Shown piece by piece: positions 26,432 through 34,725 of a stretch of DNA of 64,000 nt; within the stretch, counting starts at the first letter, position 1, and the number at the start of each line of letters is the position of its first letter. The stretch is taken from positions 64,552 to 128,551 of the forward strand of contig JACRLR010000010.1 in assembly GCA_016219645.1 (NCBI GenBank), given 5' to 3'. The stretch is from Nitrospirota bacterium. GTDB lineage: Bacteria > Nitrospirota > Nitrospiria > Nitrospirales > Nitrospiraceae. A program made the position numbers and the translations under genes. Under the pieces are notes generated by a model. It was not told the origin of the DNA. It saw only the letters and a list, made by a program, of their open reading frames with translations, and did no database searches.

Positions 26432-27762
26432 ACACGAGCCGCATATCCCTCACTGCACCGACTGAAGCACGCATCCAAGAAATTGGCTCCGCTGATATCC
26501 TTGTCGGGATACCGAGCTACAACAACGCAGACACGGTCGGGCACGTCGTTCAGGCCGTCAGCGTCGGTCTCGCAAAACATTTCCCTGGATATCGGGCTGT
26601 CCTGGTCAATTCCGATGGCGGCTCTTCTGATGAGACCACCGCCATTGTTGCGCGCACGACTATCGACTCCCAACACTTCTTCATCTCCGACCATCAAAGC
26701 ATCCTGCATCGGATCGTGACGCCATACCATGGGATTCCCGGAAAAGGGAGTGCTTTTCGAACCATCTTCGAGATTGCACGACGATTGAAGGCTAGAGCCT
26801 GCGCGGTTGTCGACGCAGATCTCCGCAGTATCTCCCCGGAATGGATCGAACTCTTACTTCGCCCGATCATGGCAGAGGGATACGACTACGTCGCTCCCTA
26901 CTATCTGCGCCACAAATACGACGGGACAATCACGAACAGTCTCGCCTACCCACTGACCAGGGCTCTGTACGGACGACGGATCCGCCAGCCTATTGGCGGA
27001 GAATTTGGTTTCTCCGGTGAACTCGCAGGCCACTACCTCGACCAGCATGTCTGGGACTCGGAGGTGGCCCGATTCGGTATCGATATCTGGATGACGACGG
27101 AAGCCATCGCCAGCGGCGCAAGGGTCTGCCAAAGCTTCCTCGGCGCCAAGATTCATAATCCCAAAGATCCTTCGGCCGATTTATCAGCCATGCTGGTGCA
27201 AGTGATGGGGGCACTCTTTGCCTTGATGGAGCAACATGAAGGTCTCTGGTCTCGACAGGGAGAATCACAACCGGTTCCACTCTTTGGATTTCCCTACGAA
27301 GTCGGGATCGAACCGGTGCATGTCAACGTGGAGCGGATGGTGACACACTATCGACAGGGCCTTGCCGACCTTGAACCCCTCTGGCAACAGATTTTGGCAG
27401 GCGACACCATCACTCGATTGCGAAACCTCCAGGGCACAGCCGGCACTGACTGCCGTATCCCCGACGAGTTGTGGGTCCAGGTGGTCTACGATGCGGCCAC
27501 CGCCTACCACAAACGCATCATGCCGCGCGATCACCTCTTGAAAGCCCTGACTCCACTGTACCTAGGGCGTACTGCCTCATTCGTCCAAGCCACCCAAGGC
27601 CTGACCTCCAAGGAAGCAGAACACAAGATTGAAGGCTTGTGCCGCACGTTCGAACACATGAAATCCTATCTGATTGAGCGTTGGCGACCGCTGACACTGC
27701 AACCTGTCTCGTCGGCTCTATTACGCCACACAACCGTAGCCGCAGGAGGTGATCATGGATGA
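26428..27762 (+). CDS. Second family 2-type glycosyltransferase of the solute operon
   Basis: A 444-residue GT-A enzyme. The fold is shown by DILVGIPSYNNADTV near 25, SDGGSSDET, GIPGKGSAFR, and the VDADLRS metal motif with Asp129/Asp131; a long helical C-terminus follows. Because a GpgS-like gene and a phosphatase are in the same operon, it may add a second sugar to make glucosylglucosylglycerate, as known in Persephonella, or make a related glycoside. It overlaps the previous gene by four bases and the next by eight. The acceptor cannot be read from sequence. Confidence 0.8.
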   Translation: MNTSRISLTAPTEARIQEIGSADILVGIPSYNNADTVGHVVQAVSVGLAKHFPGYRAVLVNSDGGSSDETTAIVARTTIDSQHFFISDHQSILHRIVTPYHGIPGKGSAFRTIFEIARRLKARACAVVDADLRSISPEWIELLLRPIMAEGYDYVAPYYLRHKYDGTITNSLAYPLTRALYGRRIRQPIGGEFGFSGELAGHYLDQHVWDSEVARFGIDIWMTTEAIASGARVCQSFLGAKIHNPKDPSADLSAMLVQVMGALFALMEQHEGLWSRQGESQPVPLFGFPYEVGIEPVHVNVERMVTHYRQGLADLEPLWQQILAGDTITRLRNLQGTAGTDCRIPDELWVQVVYDAATAYHKRIMPRDHLLKALTPLYLGRTASFVQATQGLTSKEAEHKIEGLCRTFEHMKSYLIERWRPLTLQPVSSALLRHTTVAAGGDHG

Positions 27763-28462
27763 GTTTATTGATCAGGCACTTCTCAAACCGCTGCAACTCC
27801 TCGGACACCAGTTGCTGACCGTGCTCCCCAATGTGCTGGCCATGGGTATTATTCTGCTCGGTGGCCTCCTCACCGCATGGGCGTCCGGTTTCTTCGTTGA
27901 ACGACTGCTTCGCGTCATCGGATTCGACCATCTCTGCGATCGACTGGGAATGAATGCGGCGCTCTTGCGTGGCGGGGTCAAGACGGATCCTTCCCGCCTG
28001 GTTGGCCGCGGCATCTATTGGACCGTGATCGTGCTGGCTTCGATCGCGGCGTTAGGAGCCCTGAACCTCGCTCCAATCAACCAATTCGCCCAGTCACTGC
28101 TAGCCTATGTCCCCCACTTCGTTACGGCAACGGTCATTCTCCTGGCTGGATATTTTCTCTCGAACTTCACATCCAGAGCTGTCCTCATAGCAGCCGTCAA
28201 CGCCGGATTGACTCCGGCCCGACTCATTGCAGCCGGTTCCCGCTGGGGAATCCAGATTCTTGCAGGAGCCATGGCGCTGGAGCAACTCGGCATTGCGCAA
28301 CACATCGTGGTCGTGGGATTCGGCCTTACCTGGGGAGGGATTGTGCTGGCCGGAGCGATTGCATTTGGACTCGGCGCAACCGATCTTGCCAAAGGATTTC
28401 TCGAGCGACGACTCGGGGGACGGCCAAAGTCCAGCGTCGTCGATGATCTCCATCACTGGTAA
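27755..28462 (+). CDS. Conserved TM-helix membrane protein (MscS-related, CmpX-like)
   Basis: Starts at the ATG after CAGGAGG. The 235 residues contain about four or five membrane helices (near 25-45, 85-110, 125-145, 170-190 and 195-215) in the repeated pattern of the conserved TM-helix family. GYFLSNFTSR and GLGATDLAKGFLERRLG are characteristic. Unlike MscS it lacks the cytoplasmic beta/alpha-beta vestibule. Its place inside an osmolyte synthesis operon suggests a role in membrane tension or solute release. Confidence 0.8.
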   Translation: MDEFIDQALLKPLQLLGHQLLTVLPNVLAMGIILLGGLLTAWASGFFVERLLRVIGFDHLCDRLGMNAALLRGGVKTDPSRLVGRGIYWTVIVLASIAALGALNLAPINQFAQSLLAYVPHFVTATVILLAGYFLSNFTSRAVLIAAVNAGLTPARLIAAGSRWGIQILAGAMALEQLGIAQHIVVVGFGLTWGGIVLAGAIAFGLGATDLAKGFLERRLGGRPKSSVVDDLHHW

Positions 28463-28474
28463 GAGCACAAATCC

Positions 28475-29308
28475 ATGCCCAATTTGATCGTCTATACGGA
28501 CTTGGATGGCTCACTTCTGGATAGCACGACGTACTCTTATGAAGCGGCCTCACCAGCTTTGGCTGCACTCCGTGAGCTAGGAATTCCACTCGTCTTGGTG
28601 TCGAGTAAGACACGCGCGGAAATGGAACCACTCCGCCGACGTCTGGCCCACTGCGATCCCTTCATTGTCGAGAACGGTGGAGCGGTGTTTATTCCTCACG
28701 GCCTGTTCGACTTCCCCTTGGAGCGGATGCGAACCAGGTCTCCCTACCAGGTCATCGAATTAGGCCTCCCATACCACATGCTGCGCGAGGTTCTGAAACA
28801 GATCGAAGATGCTGTCGAAACGCCATTACAAGGCTTCGGCGATCTGTCGGTAGAATCTATCATGCAGGTGACCGGACTCCCCTATGCTGACGCTCTCCTG
28901 GCCAAGCAACGGGAATATGACGAGCCGTACCTCCTGCAAGGCCCTCAGGCACTCGTCGAAGAAGTCTGCCGCCAAATCGTTACACGCGGCCTGCGATGGA
29001 CAAAAGGAGGGCGATTATTTCATCTGACCGGGGAAAATGACAAGGGGGAGGCCGCTTCCGTGCTCCTGCGCTGCTACCTCCGCCAACAGCGCATGAACGG
29101 ACAGACGGACCGGATCGAAACCGTCGGCATCGGGGACAGCATCAATGATGCCCCTCTGCTGGCCATGGTGAATTACCCGATTCTTGTCCAGAAACCGGAC
29201 GGATCATATGACCCCGACATCCACCTGCCGGGAATCGTCTATGCCAAGGGAATCGGGCCGGTGGGATGGAATGAAGCAGTGCTGGAACTCCTGGATCAGG
29301 TTGCGTAA
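28475..29308 (+). CDS. Mannosyl/glucosyl-3-phosphoglycerate phosphatase (HAD-IIB)
   Basis: A 277-residue HAD phosphatase. Motif I is VYTDLDGSLLD with the nucleophile Asp9, motif II is VSSKTRAE, and motif IV is GIGDSINDAPLL. The IVENGGAVF and LPYADALLAKQREYDEPY segments are those of MPGP family phosphatases. It would remove the phosphate from the glycosyl-3-phosphoglycerate made by the first gene, releasing the compatible solute. The gap to the previous gene is 12 bases. It is the last gene of the unit. Confidence 0.88.
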   Translation: MPNLIVYTDLDGSLLDSTTYSYEAASPALAALRELGIPLVLVSSKTRAEMEPLRRRLAHCDPFIVENGGAVFIPHGLFDFPLERMRTRSPYQVIELGLPYHMLREVLKQIEDAVETPLQGFGDLSVESIMQVTGLPYADALLAKQREYDEPYLLQGPQALVEEVCRQIVTRGLRWTKGGRLFHLTGENDKGEAASVLLRCYLRQQRMNGQTDRIETVGIGDSINDAPLLAMVNYPILVQKPDGSYDPDIHLPGIVYAKGIGPVGWNEAVLELLDQVA

Positions 29309-29320
29309 CCCGTATTATTT

Positions 29321-29467
29321 ATGAGGCTGAGGGACAGGCTCCGCCGCTGCGGCAGAGCCTGTTCCTGTTCAGACCGTGCGCTCCGTCGCCCTAGACGGTG
29401 CCTGTCCCTATTTGGACGGGGACAGACACCACGCGCAGACGCGGAGAAGGGTGTCAGTCCCCTCCCA
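29321..29467. repeat. Composite GGGACAGGC-type palindromes
   Basis: GGGACAGGCTC pairs with GAGCCTGTTCC, and GGTGCCTGTCCC pairs with GGGGACAGACACC nine bases further on; GGTGTCAGTCCCCTCCC follows. These stems fill the space between convergent genes. The motif differs from families A to D. Confidence 0.65.
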
Positions 29468-29911
29468 TCAATCCTCTTCCGGATTAATAGTATGGAGCCC
29501 TGCAGAACGACAGGCTGTGAGCAATTGCGTGTCGGCACTGACGACAGTCAGCCGCAGAGGCTTGAGCTCCATAGCCAACGCCAGATGCAAAACCTGTGGT
29601 GTTCGGAGTGCAGGATACTCCAACGCAATCTCTTTCGTCGCTAAGTACGTTTGCATCGTCGGGGCGATGAACTGATATAGCCCTTCCTGCGATTCCCTCT
29701 CGAACTTATGGATCACCGAGTAGCAATCATCCCGAGTAATCTCTTCATGGTGCGCTCGATTGGCGAACGCCGTATAAAAATCCGTCACCGACCACGTCGG
29801 CAGAATCACCACTTTACTTCGCTTCACCATGAGCCTGTTAATGATACGTGTGCCGCGCTCCATACTGTATCGTTTTACCAGCGCTGTCGAGTCGAGATAA
29901 TAGTACGGCAT
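29468..29911 (-). CDS. PIN-domain ribonuclease toxin, VapC-like
   Basis: A 147-residue PIN domain. YYYLDSTALVKRY supplies the first acidic residue (Asp7), and VSADTQLL near 127 the late Asp. The usual mid-domain acidic residue before LHLALA is not Asp (the local sequence is TPQVLHLALA), so the metal site may be altered. It is encoded four bases after a small basic protein that is the likely antitoxin, giving a type II toxin-antitoxin arrangement. It lies at the end of the lipoprotein gene run. Confidence 0.8.
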   Translation of the reverse strand: MPYYYLDSTALVKRYSMERGTRIINRLMVKRSKVVILPTWSVTDFYTAFANRAHHEEITRDDCYSVIHKFERESQEGLYQFIAPTMQTYLATKEIALEYPALRTPQVLHLALAMELKPLRLTVVSADTQLLTACRSAGLHTINPEED

Positions 29912-29915
29912 GCGA

Positions 29916-30194
29916 TCACACCCTCCCCTTCAGAATAATGGCAGCCAAGGGGCCCGACATTTTCGATAGACGATCTTGGAGCTCATCGAGCGGGAGTTCG
30001 TCATATCCTTCCTTACGGAACTTGTCAGCCAGATTCCCTTGATTGAACGACACCGTGTCGTTCTTCAGTCGCTCTCCCAGCCGACGCTTCGCCAAGCGGC
30101 TGGGAACCCGTTGTTTTGTAACTGTCAACCCGCGGCCACGGCTGCGTGGTGCGCGAGTTGTTGTTCGTCCTGCTTCCGAGCTCGACTTGGCCAT
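29916..30194 (-). CDS. Putative antitoxin of the PIN toxin
   Basis: A 92-residue protein with a highly basic first 40 residues (RAPRSRGRGLTV) and an acidic helical C-terminus (LPLDELQDRLSKM). It has no standard AbrB or RHH signature. The role is inferred from its position: four bases upstream of the PIN gene, same strand, with GAGAAAGGG before the ATG. If it is an antitoxin, the basic region may bind DNA and the acidic part the toxin. Confidence 0.6.
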   Translation of the reverse strand: MAKSSSEAGRTTTRAPRSRGRGLTVTKQRVPSRLAKRRLGERLKNDTVSFNQGNLADKFRKEGYDELPLDELQDRLSKMSGPLAAIILKGRV

Positions 30195-30212
30195 ACATTC
30201 CCTTTCTCCAAG

Positions 30213-31382
30213 TTAGTGGGGTGCTGACGCCGGCGAAGATATCAGCCCGTCCCGCGGGCATCCCGCAGGCTGGCTTGCTCGAGCCGGCAATTCCGTCTCT
30301 CCAAACACATGCCCTGCAACGGCCTTTGCCACATCGGCAGAAAACTCTTGCTGCATGACACGCACAACCCTGGCTGTCGCCTCACGCTCCGACAAATGGC
30401 CTTCCTTCCCACCCTTTGACAAGGCGCCGACCACCCGCTGGCTGGTCAAATCCACAACTTCGAGATCACTACACCATCGAACGAACTTGAACAGAGGATC
30501 GCGGACGTCGATCGGCCATACCCTTACCATGCCTCGCACGAGCAACTCCGGTGATGGTCCGCTGGAAACGCCGCCGCTCGAAGAGCGATCCTCCCCCCAC
30601 GGCCGGCTCGAGACCTGCAGTCCTTCCCTCAGCAATCCTTCCGTCAAGGCGCGCTGTACCGGCTCAGCCTGGTTGCCGGTCACAGCAACTGCCAGGATCA
30701 GATTCGTGGCAAGGAACTGTTCGAGTTCGTGTGTGAGTTCGCTTACTCGGTAGGCTGCGGGGGTACCCTGCCCGCTCGATCGAATCACGCGGAGGTCGGC
30801 ATTGTAGGTCTCCCGGAGCACCAAATTTCTCGCAGCCCGTCTGAGTGCTCTGACTTTGGCTATCTTATCGTCCGGGGGCCGTCGAGCCTCCTGGACATCG
30901 TCGCTGATTGATCGATCCAGCTCCGTAATGCGCTCCATGAATGCAGTCTCTGCCTGGGACCGGTGCATCCCCGCGAGTGCATAGTGGAGTCCTGTGTGTA
31001 CATCGACCCACCGGTCGACAATCCGGACATTCTCCAATACTTTATCGGTCGAGACGCTCGTCAGATTGTCCAGCGTCAACCGCCGCTCCTCGCTGCTATG
31101 TCCGCGCTGCTCGATCACCAGATATGACTCCCAGTCCTTTGCCTGCGCATTGACCTCAGCTTTGAAAATACGGGCCACCGCTGCATAAGCCCGATCCTCG
31201 GCTGCCGCTCGATTCTCCGCCTGTCCCACACCAACAAGATATTGCCCAGAGGGATAGGTGGTACTCACTCCATCGACCCAATCTGGTTTCGCTTGTCCTC
31301 CAAACCATGCACAGGCGGTTAACGCAATTGATGCCATGACCACCACTCCGATTCGGCTCGCGACACATATTCCGTTCATCAT
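30213..31382 (-). CDS. LPP20-family lipoprotein
   Basis: A 389-residue exported lipoprotein. The signal peptide ends in a lipobox LTAC (Cys near residue 24). An LPP20-like region at about 35-150 (PSGQYLVGVGQAENRAAAEDRAYAAVARIF) is followed by a less typical C-terminal half. The start overlaps the upstream gene's stop (ATGA), so it belongs to the four-gene lipoprotein operon. LPP20 proteins are surface or outer-membrane lipoproteins of unclear function. Confidence 0.82.
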   Translation of the reverse strand: MMNGICVASRIGVVVMASIALTACAWFGGQAKPDWVDGVSTTYPSGQYLVGVGQAENRAAAEDRAYAAVARIFKAEVNAQAKDWESYLVIEQRGHSSEERRLTLDNLTSVSTDKVLENVRIVDRWVDVHTGLHYALAGMHRSQAETAFMERITELDRSISDDVQEARRPPDDKIAKVRALRRAARNLVLRETYNADLRVIRSSGQGTPAAYRVSELTHELEQFLATNLILAVAVTGNQAEPVQRALTEGLLREGLQVSSRPWGEDRSSSGGVSSGPSPELLVRGMVRVWPIDVRDPLFKFVRWCSDLEVVDLTSQRVVGALSKGGKEGHLSEREATARVVRVMQQEFSADVAKAVAGHVFGETELPARASQPAGCPRDGLISSPASAPH

Positions 31383-32857
31383 GGCATCACCCGCTGAATG
31401 AGCACGGCAGTCTCGCCTGGCCCAAGGAACAGGGTGCGCATGGTCTCCGGCAGCAGAGCATCATGGGATTCGCTGGGCTGCACCCGGTAATGCCCCGGCG
31501 GAATCCAAACCCGTGCGAGATGGATTTCATCAGGCAAGGTCTGCCAACTCCGCTTGTCCGCTTCCTCCGATGCCACTGCCCATCCTTTCGTCAGCAACCC
31601 AACGAGAAGACCGACCCACGGGCCCGCATCTTTTCCCGCTGCCTGCTGAGCCCCTCGCGTCGTTGCCTCGGCCATCGCGTGCTTTGTGGCGGCACGGGCG
31701 AGAGCCTTGCTGGTTATTACAGCCATCCGTTCTGAGAGGGCCTTATCTGCCAAGGCCGTCACGTTATGCACCAGTTCAGTGTTCACCGTCACGGGTGTGC
31801 CATTGTCAGGAATGAGACTGACTCGATCAAGCGGCACATGCGTTTTCTGCGGAACGAGCCGTGGCAAGGCCACGCGAACAACCTGCCCGTTTAGCCCGTA
31901 CATGACTGTGTCTACACCCCGATTCCGTTCCGATTGTGAAAACCCACGGTTCAGGAGCACCAATTGGAGTGCATCGAGACTGATCGGTATGTCAAGAAAC
32001 CTATCCTCCTTGCGTGGGGCGCGGCCATTATAGCTGATCACAACAACTTGAGCGAGTTCTTGCAACGCTTGACGAGCCTCCCATCTCGCATCGGGGAAGA
32101 GAGATTGGTACCCAGACAATTCTTGAGTAAAGTGCAGCGCCTCAGCTGTTCGCAGTAGGTCAATGGGCAGCTGGGATGGAACGGGGGTGTGTGACCAGGT
32201 ACGGGTCGCCTCAAAGGCCTCATAGGCCTTTCGATAGGCAATAAATGCATCATTCACCTCACCGGTACTCTCATAGAGTATGCCGCTCAAATAGCGCGCA
32301 AAACCGTCATCCCTATAGGCATTCTTCTCAGTGGTTCGATCCGACAGGACGTTGAGCCTGTGGTCGATACGTCGTGCCTCGACCAGCGCATCTTGCCACT
32401 GACCCAATACCGCATAATTGAGTGCCTTTAGCACATTGATCAGCACCTGTTCGTAGGGATCACCCTCATAGGGTAACGCCGTATCATTCGTCATGAATGC
32501 AAGGGTTTCCGTTCGAATCTTTCGTGTGTAGAGACGATCCAATTCCTCCTCAGCCTGCTCCAATACTGCGTTGCTCTGCTGATAGTCGCCGGCGAGGTGG
32601 AGAGTCATGCCCCGATCCATGCCGTAAAGCAGGCGGCTCTTGTCGCCATACTCTTTTTCAGCCGATTGGACGATGGCATCGGCACCCTTGGGATTATGGG
32701 CTCGCAGACTTGTTTCAATGAGGGCATAGCGGTTGACTGAAGGGCCGCACCCTGCCAGCAGGACGAATGCCAGCAGGGCGAAGAAAGACTGAGTGGAAAT
32801 GAAAATGCCCCACCGGGCCGGAACAGAGACGGTGGGGCTTGAGGCAAGAAGGCTCAC
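31379..32857 (-). CDS. COG3014-type lipoprotein
   Basis: A 492-residue lipoprotein; its signal peptide ends LLAGC, with the lipidated Cys near 37. Helical repeats follow (about 60-230), including MTLHLAGDYQQSNAVLEQAEE and ALNYAVLGQWQDALVEARR, TPR-like units typical of COG3014. The C-terminal half carries beta-rich segments and a Gly-rich helix (GPWVGLLVGLLTKG) that may contact the membrane. It is encoded with LpoB-like and LPP20-like genes, a conserved grouping that suggests a cell-envelope complex. Confidence 0.82.
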   Translation of the reverse strand: MSLLASSPTVSVPARWGIFISTQSFFALLAFVLLAGCGPSVNRYALIETSLRAHNPKGADAIVQSAEKEYGDKSRLLYGMDRGMTLHLAGDYQQSNAVLEQAEEELDRLYTRKIRTETLAFMTNDTALPYEGDPYEQVLINVLKALNYAVLGQWQDALVEARRIDHRLNVLSDRTTEKNAYRDDGFARYLSGILYESTGEVNDAFIAYRKAYEAFEATRTWSHTPVPSQLPIDLLRTAEALHFTQELSGYQSLFPDARWEARQALQELAQVVVISYNGRAPRKEDRFLDIPISLDALQLVLLNRGFSQSERNRGVDTVMYGLNGQVVRVALPRLVPQKTHVPLDRVSLIPDNGTPVTVNTELVHNVTALADKALSERMAVITSKALARAATKHAMAEATTRGAQQAAGKDAGPWVGLLVGLLTKGWAVASEEADKRSWQTLPDEIHLARVWIPPGHYRVQPSESHDALLPETMRTLFLGPGETAVLIQRVMP

Positions 32858-32872
32858 CGAAGGTGTAGGAGC

Positions 32873-33484
32873 CTAAAAAATGGAACGTTTCTTTTCGACG
32901 ACTTTCTTGATCTTCTTCTGACCGAACCAGACCTTGGCATTGCTCTCCAAATCCACCATCTGCAGATCGACCTGGTAGAACACCGCCTTCGTCCCCTCGG
33001 CCTCATCGAGGATCGTCGCAATGGAGCCTTTCATCATATAATCAGCACCGATCTCTTTGCCCGGAGCCTTCTGTGTCTCCTCGAGCGCATACATCGCTTG
33101 CTCTTTGCGCTCGGTCCGAAGCTCCTCACGATCTCCCTTTCCTGCCACAAACGTCACTTTTTGTGAGTTCGTGAGCTCACGTTCAAGGTCGGCCACAAAC
33201 GTGTTCACATTGATATGCTCATGGCTGCTGTTCAGGATAGTCCCGACGACGACGACCGGCTGGCGATGCTTCGAACTAGAGAAGTTGTTGAGCCACTGAT
33301 ACCCCAGCGCTTCTTTGACCATTGACTCCGCGACCATCCTCGAATCGGTATCGTTCCAGCGGCCGCTCAGATCCGTGACGACTTCGGAGTCGACCCTAGT
33401 CACTTTCGTCTCTTGCGCACAGCCGCCCAGTAATACCACTGTCAGCACAAGGAGACCGACTCGCCCCCGATCCATCATGATCAC
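32873..33484 (-). CDS. LpoB-like penicillin-binding protein activator lipoprotein
   Basis: A 203-residue lipoprotein with lipobox LLGGC. The domain has the LpoB pattern: TDLSGRWNDTDSRMVAESM, VVVGTILNSSHEHINV, then GADYMMKGSIATI and VFYQVDLQMVDLESNAKVW. In enteric bacteria LpoB activates PBP1B from the outer membrane; here activity is inferred from fold alone. GGAGG is followed five bases later by a GTG at 33484, with ATGs two and three codons on; any of the three may be used. Confidence 0.85.
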   Translation of the reverse strand: MIMMDRGRVGLLVLTVVLLGGCAQETKVTRVDSEVVTDLSGRWNDTDSRMVAESMVKEALGYQWLNNFSSSKHRQPVVVVGTILNSSHEHINVNTFVADLERELTNSQKVTFVAGKGDREELRTERKEQAMYALEETQKAPGKEIGADYMMKGSIATILDEAEGTKAVFYQVDLQMVDLESNAKVWFGQKKIKKVVEKKRSIF

Positions 33485-33533
33485 GCGTACCTCCTCGCAG
33501 ATGTGCCAATTGGCGGTCGATCAGTAGGCATGT

Positions 33534-34100
33534 TTACCGTGGGGCCCGTTTCTCTTCTTCCTTCTCAAGGCGCTCAAAAAGCCGATCCGCATTTTTCCTC
33601 ACGTAATCGCGCACCTGTGCATTCAGTTCCTTCGCCTGTTCAAGATTATTCTTCATCTCCTCGAGATTCAGCTTGGCCAACACGTAGTATGTGCCCGTTT
33701 TGTCATCCTTGTAGCGCTCGATAGGCCTCACGCCGCTGAGGGTCGTGGTCGTCACAGTCTTAATAGCCCGCTCGACATTTTGTTCCTCCGAATTTTTCGT
33801 AAAGTCTCCGGCCGTCGTCGAGGCGGCATAATCACGCATCAAATAGCCTGTGTAGGTTTCAAAGGTCTTGGCGATTTCAGCTCTGGCACGATTTTCAGCA
33901 GTATCCCAGGCTAGCGGTTCATTCCGAACACCGGCCACAGCGCCGACGCCATAAAAGCCTTTGCTATCTTTCTCGTTAAACGCCCCCGACCCCTGTTTCA
34001 CCCATTTCGGAGGGCCACCGCATGCAACAAGTCCAATCATCAGGGCCATCGCCACGCCTACCCCGACCAGCCTTGACTTGAACCCTAGTGTGCTATTCAT
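33534..34100 (-). CDS. LPP20-like lipoprotein, first gene of the lipoprotein operon
   Basis: A 188-residue lipoprotein with lipobox GLVAC. The mature domain contains KGFYGVGAVAGVRNEPLAWDTAENRARAEIAKTFE, a clear LPP20-type segment, and a C-terminal helix rich in Glu and Lys. GGAGG precedes the ATG. A gap of about 50 bases separates it from the LpoB-like gene. Together with the three genes below it forms an LPP20 / LpoB / COG3014 / LPP20 set on the minus strand. Confidence 0.85.
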   Translation of the reverse strand: MNSTLGFKSRLVGVGVAMALMIGLVACGGPPKWVKQGSGAFNEKDSKGFYGVGAVAGVRNEPLAWDTAENRARAEIAKTFETYTGYLMRDYAASTTAGDFTKNSEEQNVERAIKTVTTTTLSGVRPIERYKDDKTGTYYVLAKLNLEEMKNNLEQAKELNAQVRDYVRKNADRLFERLEKEEEKRAPR

Positions 34101-34287
34101 GTGACGCCTCCATTGGTAATGATCAGGGTAGTGAATCAGTTACGCCCCAGCGGCTGACTCCATCAACTCACGTTCGAGATTTCAAACAAAATCATGCTAA
34201 CATGCACCCCCACTTCAGTCAACGAAACAGACGGCCGATATCCCGTCTCGCTGTTCCGCATGTGTAACTTAACAGGAAAATATTTCC

Positions 34288-34403
34288 GCAGGATGCTCAA
34301 AAAGACTGATCAGCAAGGCCGCAGCGAATGAAGCAGGTTGAGGTCGAGGTTCAGGTTGAGCGAAGATCTGACTCTCCTCTCTCAACCTCAGCCTTAACCT
34401 TCC
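34288..34403. repeat. Family B element (one outer arm) upstream of a small gene
   Basis: The outer arm GCAGGATGCTCAAAAAGACT is followed by GCAAGGCCGC and a hexamer-period hairpin (AGGTTGAGGTCGAGGTTCAG / CTCAACCTCAGCCTTAACCTT). The second outer arm is missing; the element ends in TTCCCTGAAGGAGG, so the ribosome-binding site of the 34420 gene lies right at its edge. Confidence 0.65.
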
Positions 34404-34419
34404 CTGAAGGAGGATACCC

Positions 34420-34590
34420 GTGGCAGATGTGCAGATCGATGACGGCATCATTAAAATTCTCAGCCTGGAGGTTCAAGACCCCAAGGCGGCACAAGTCCTT
34501 GCCGCATATCCTCAAGTTCGTTGGGCAGAAATAACACGGAAAGCCGTCAAGATTGGGCTGGGGTATCTCAAAGGAGGCGAAAGAGCCTAA
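34420..34590 (+). CDS. Small protein with a WAEITRKAVKIGL-type helix
   Basis: A 56-residue reading frame with a GTG start seven bases after GAAGGAGG. The segment PQVRWAEITRKAVKIGL resembles the helix of small RHH antitoxins (the VNWSEVVREAI pattern), but no toxin gene is adjacent. It is sandwiched between two family B/C repeat elements. The strong ribosome-binding site and ordinary codon usage support coding; function unknown. Confidence 0.55.
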   Translation: MADVQIDDGIIKILSLEVQDPKAAQVLAAYPQVRWAEITRKAVKIGLGYLKGGERA

Positions 34591-34593
34591 CGG

Positions 34594-34725
34594 CAGACTG
34601 CTGAAAAAGCCCGCCAGCAGAAAAGGACTGTTATTTGGCTTAGTTAGTTTGTCTCGTTTGTTTGGTTAAACCAGACAGACCAGACGAACCAGATAAACAA
34701 AACAACCAGTTTGAGCATCCTGCTA
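34594..34725. repeat. Family B outer arms enclosing a family C pentamer hairpin
   Basis: GACTGCTGAAAAAGCCCGCC on the left and TTTGAGCATCCTGCT on the right are the family B outer arms. Between them is a pentamer hairpin (TTGGCTTAGTTAGTTTGTCT / AACCAGACAGACCAGACGAA) instead of the hexamer type. It abuts the 3' end of the minus-strand caspase-like gene. Confidence 0.75.
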
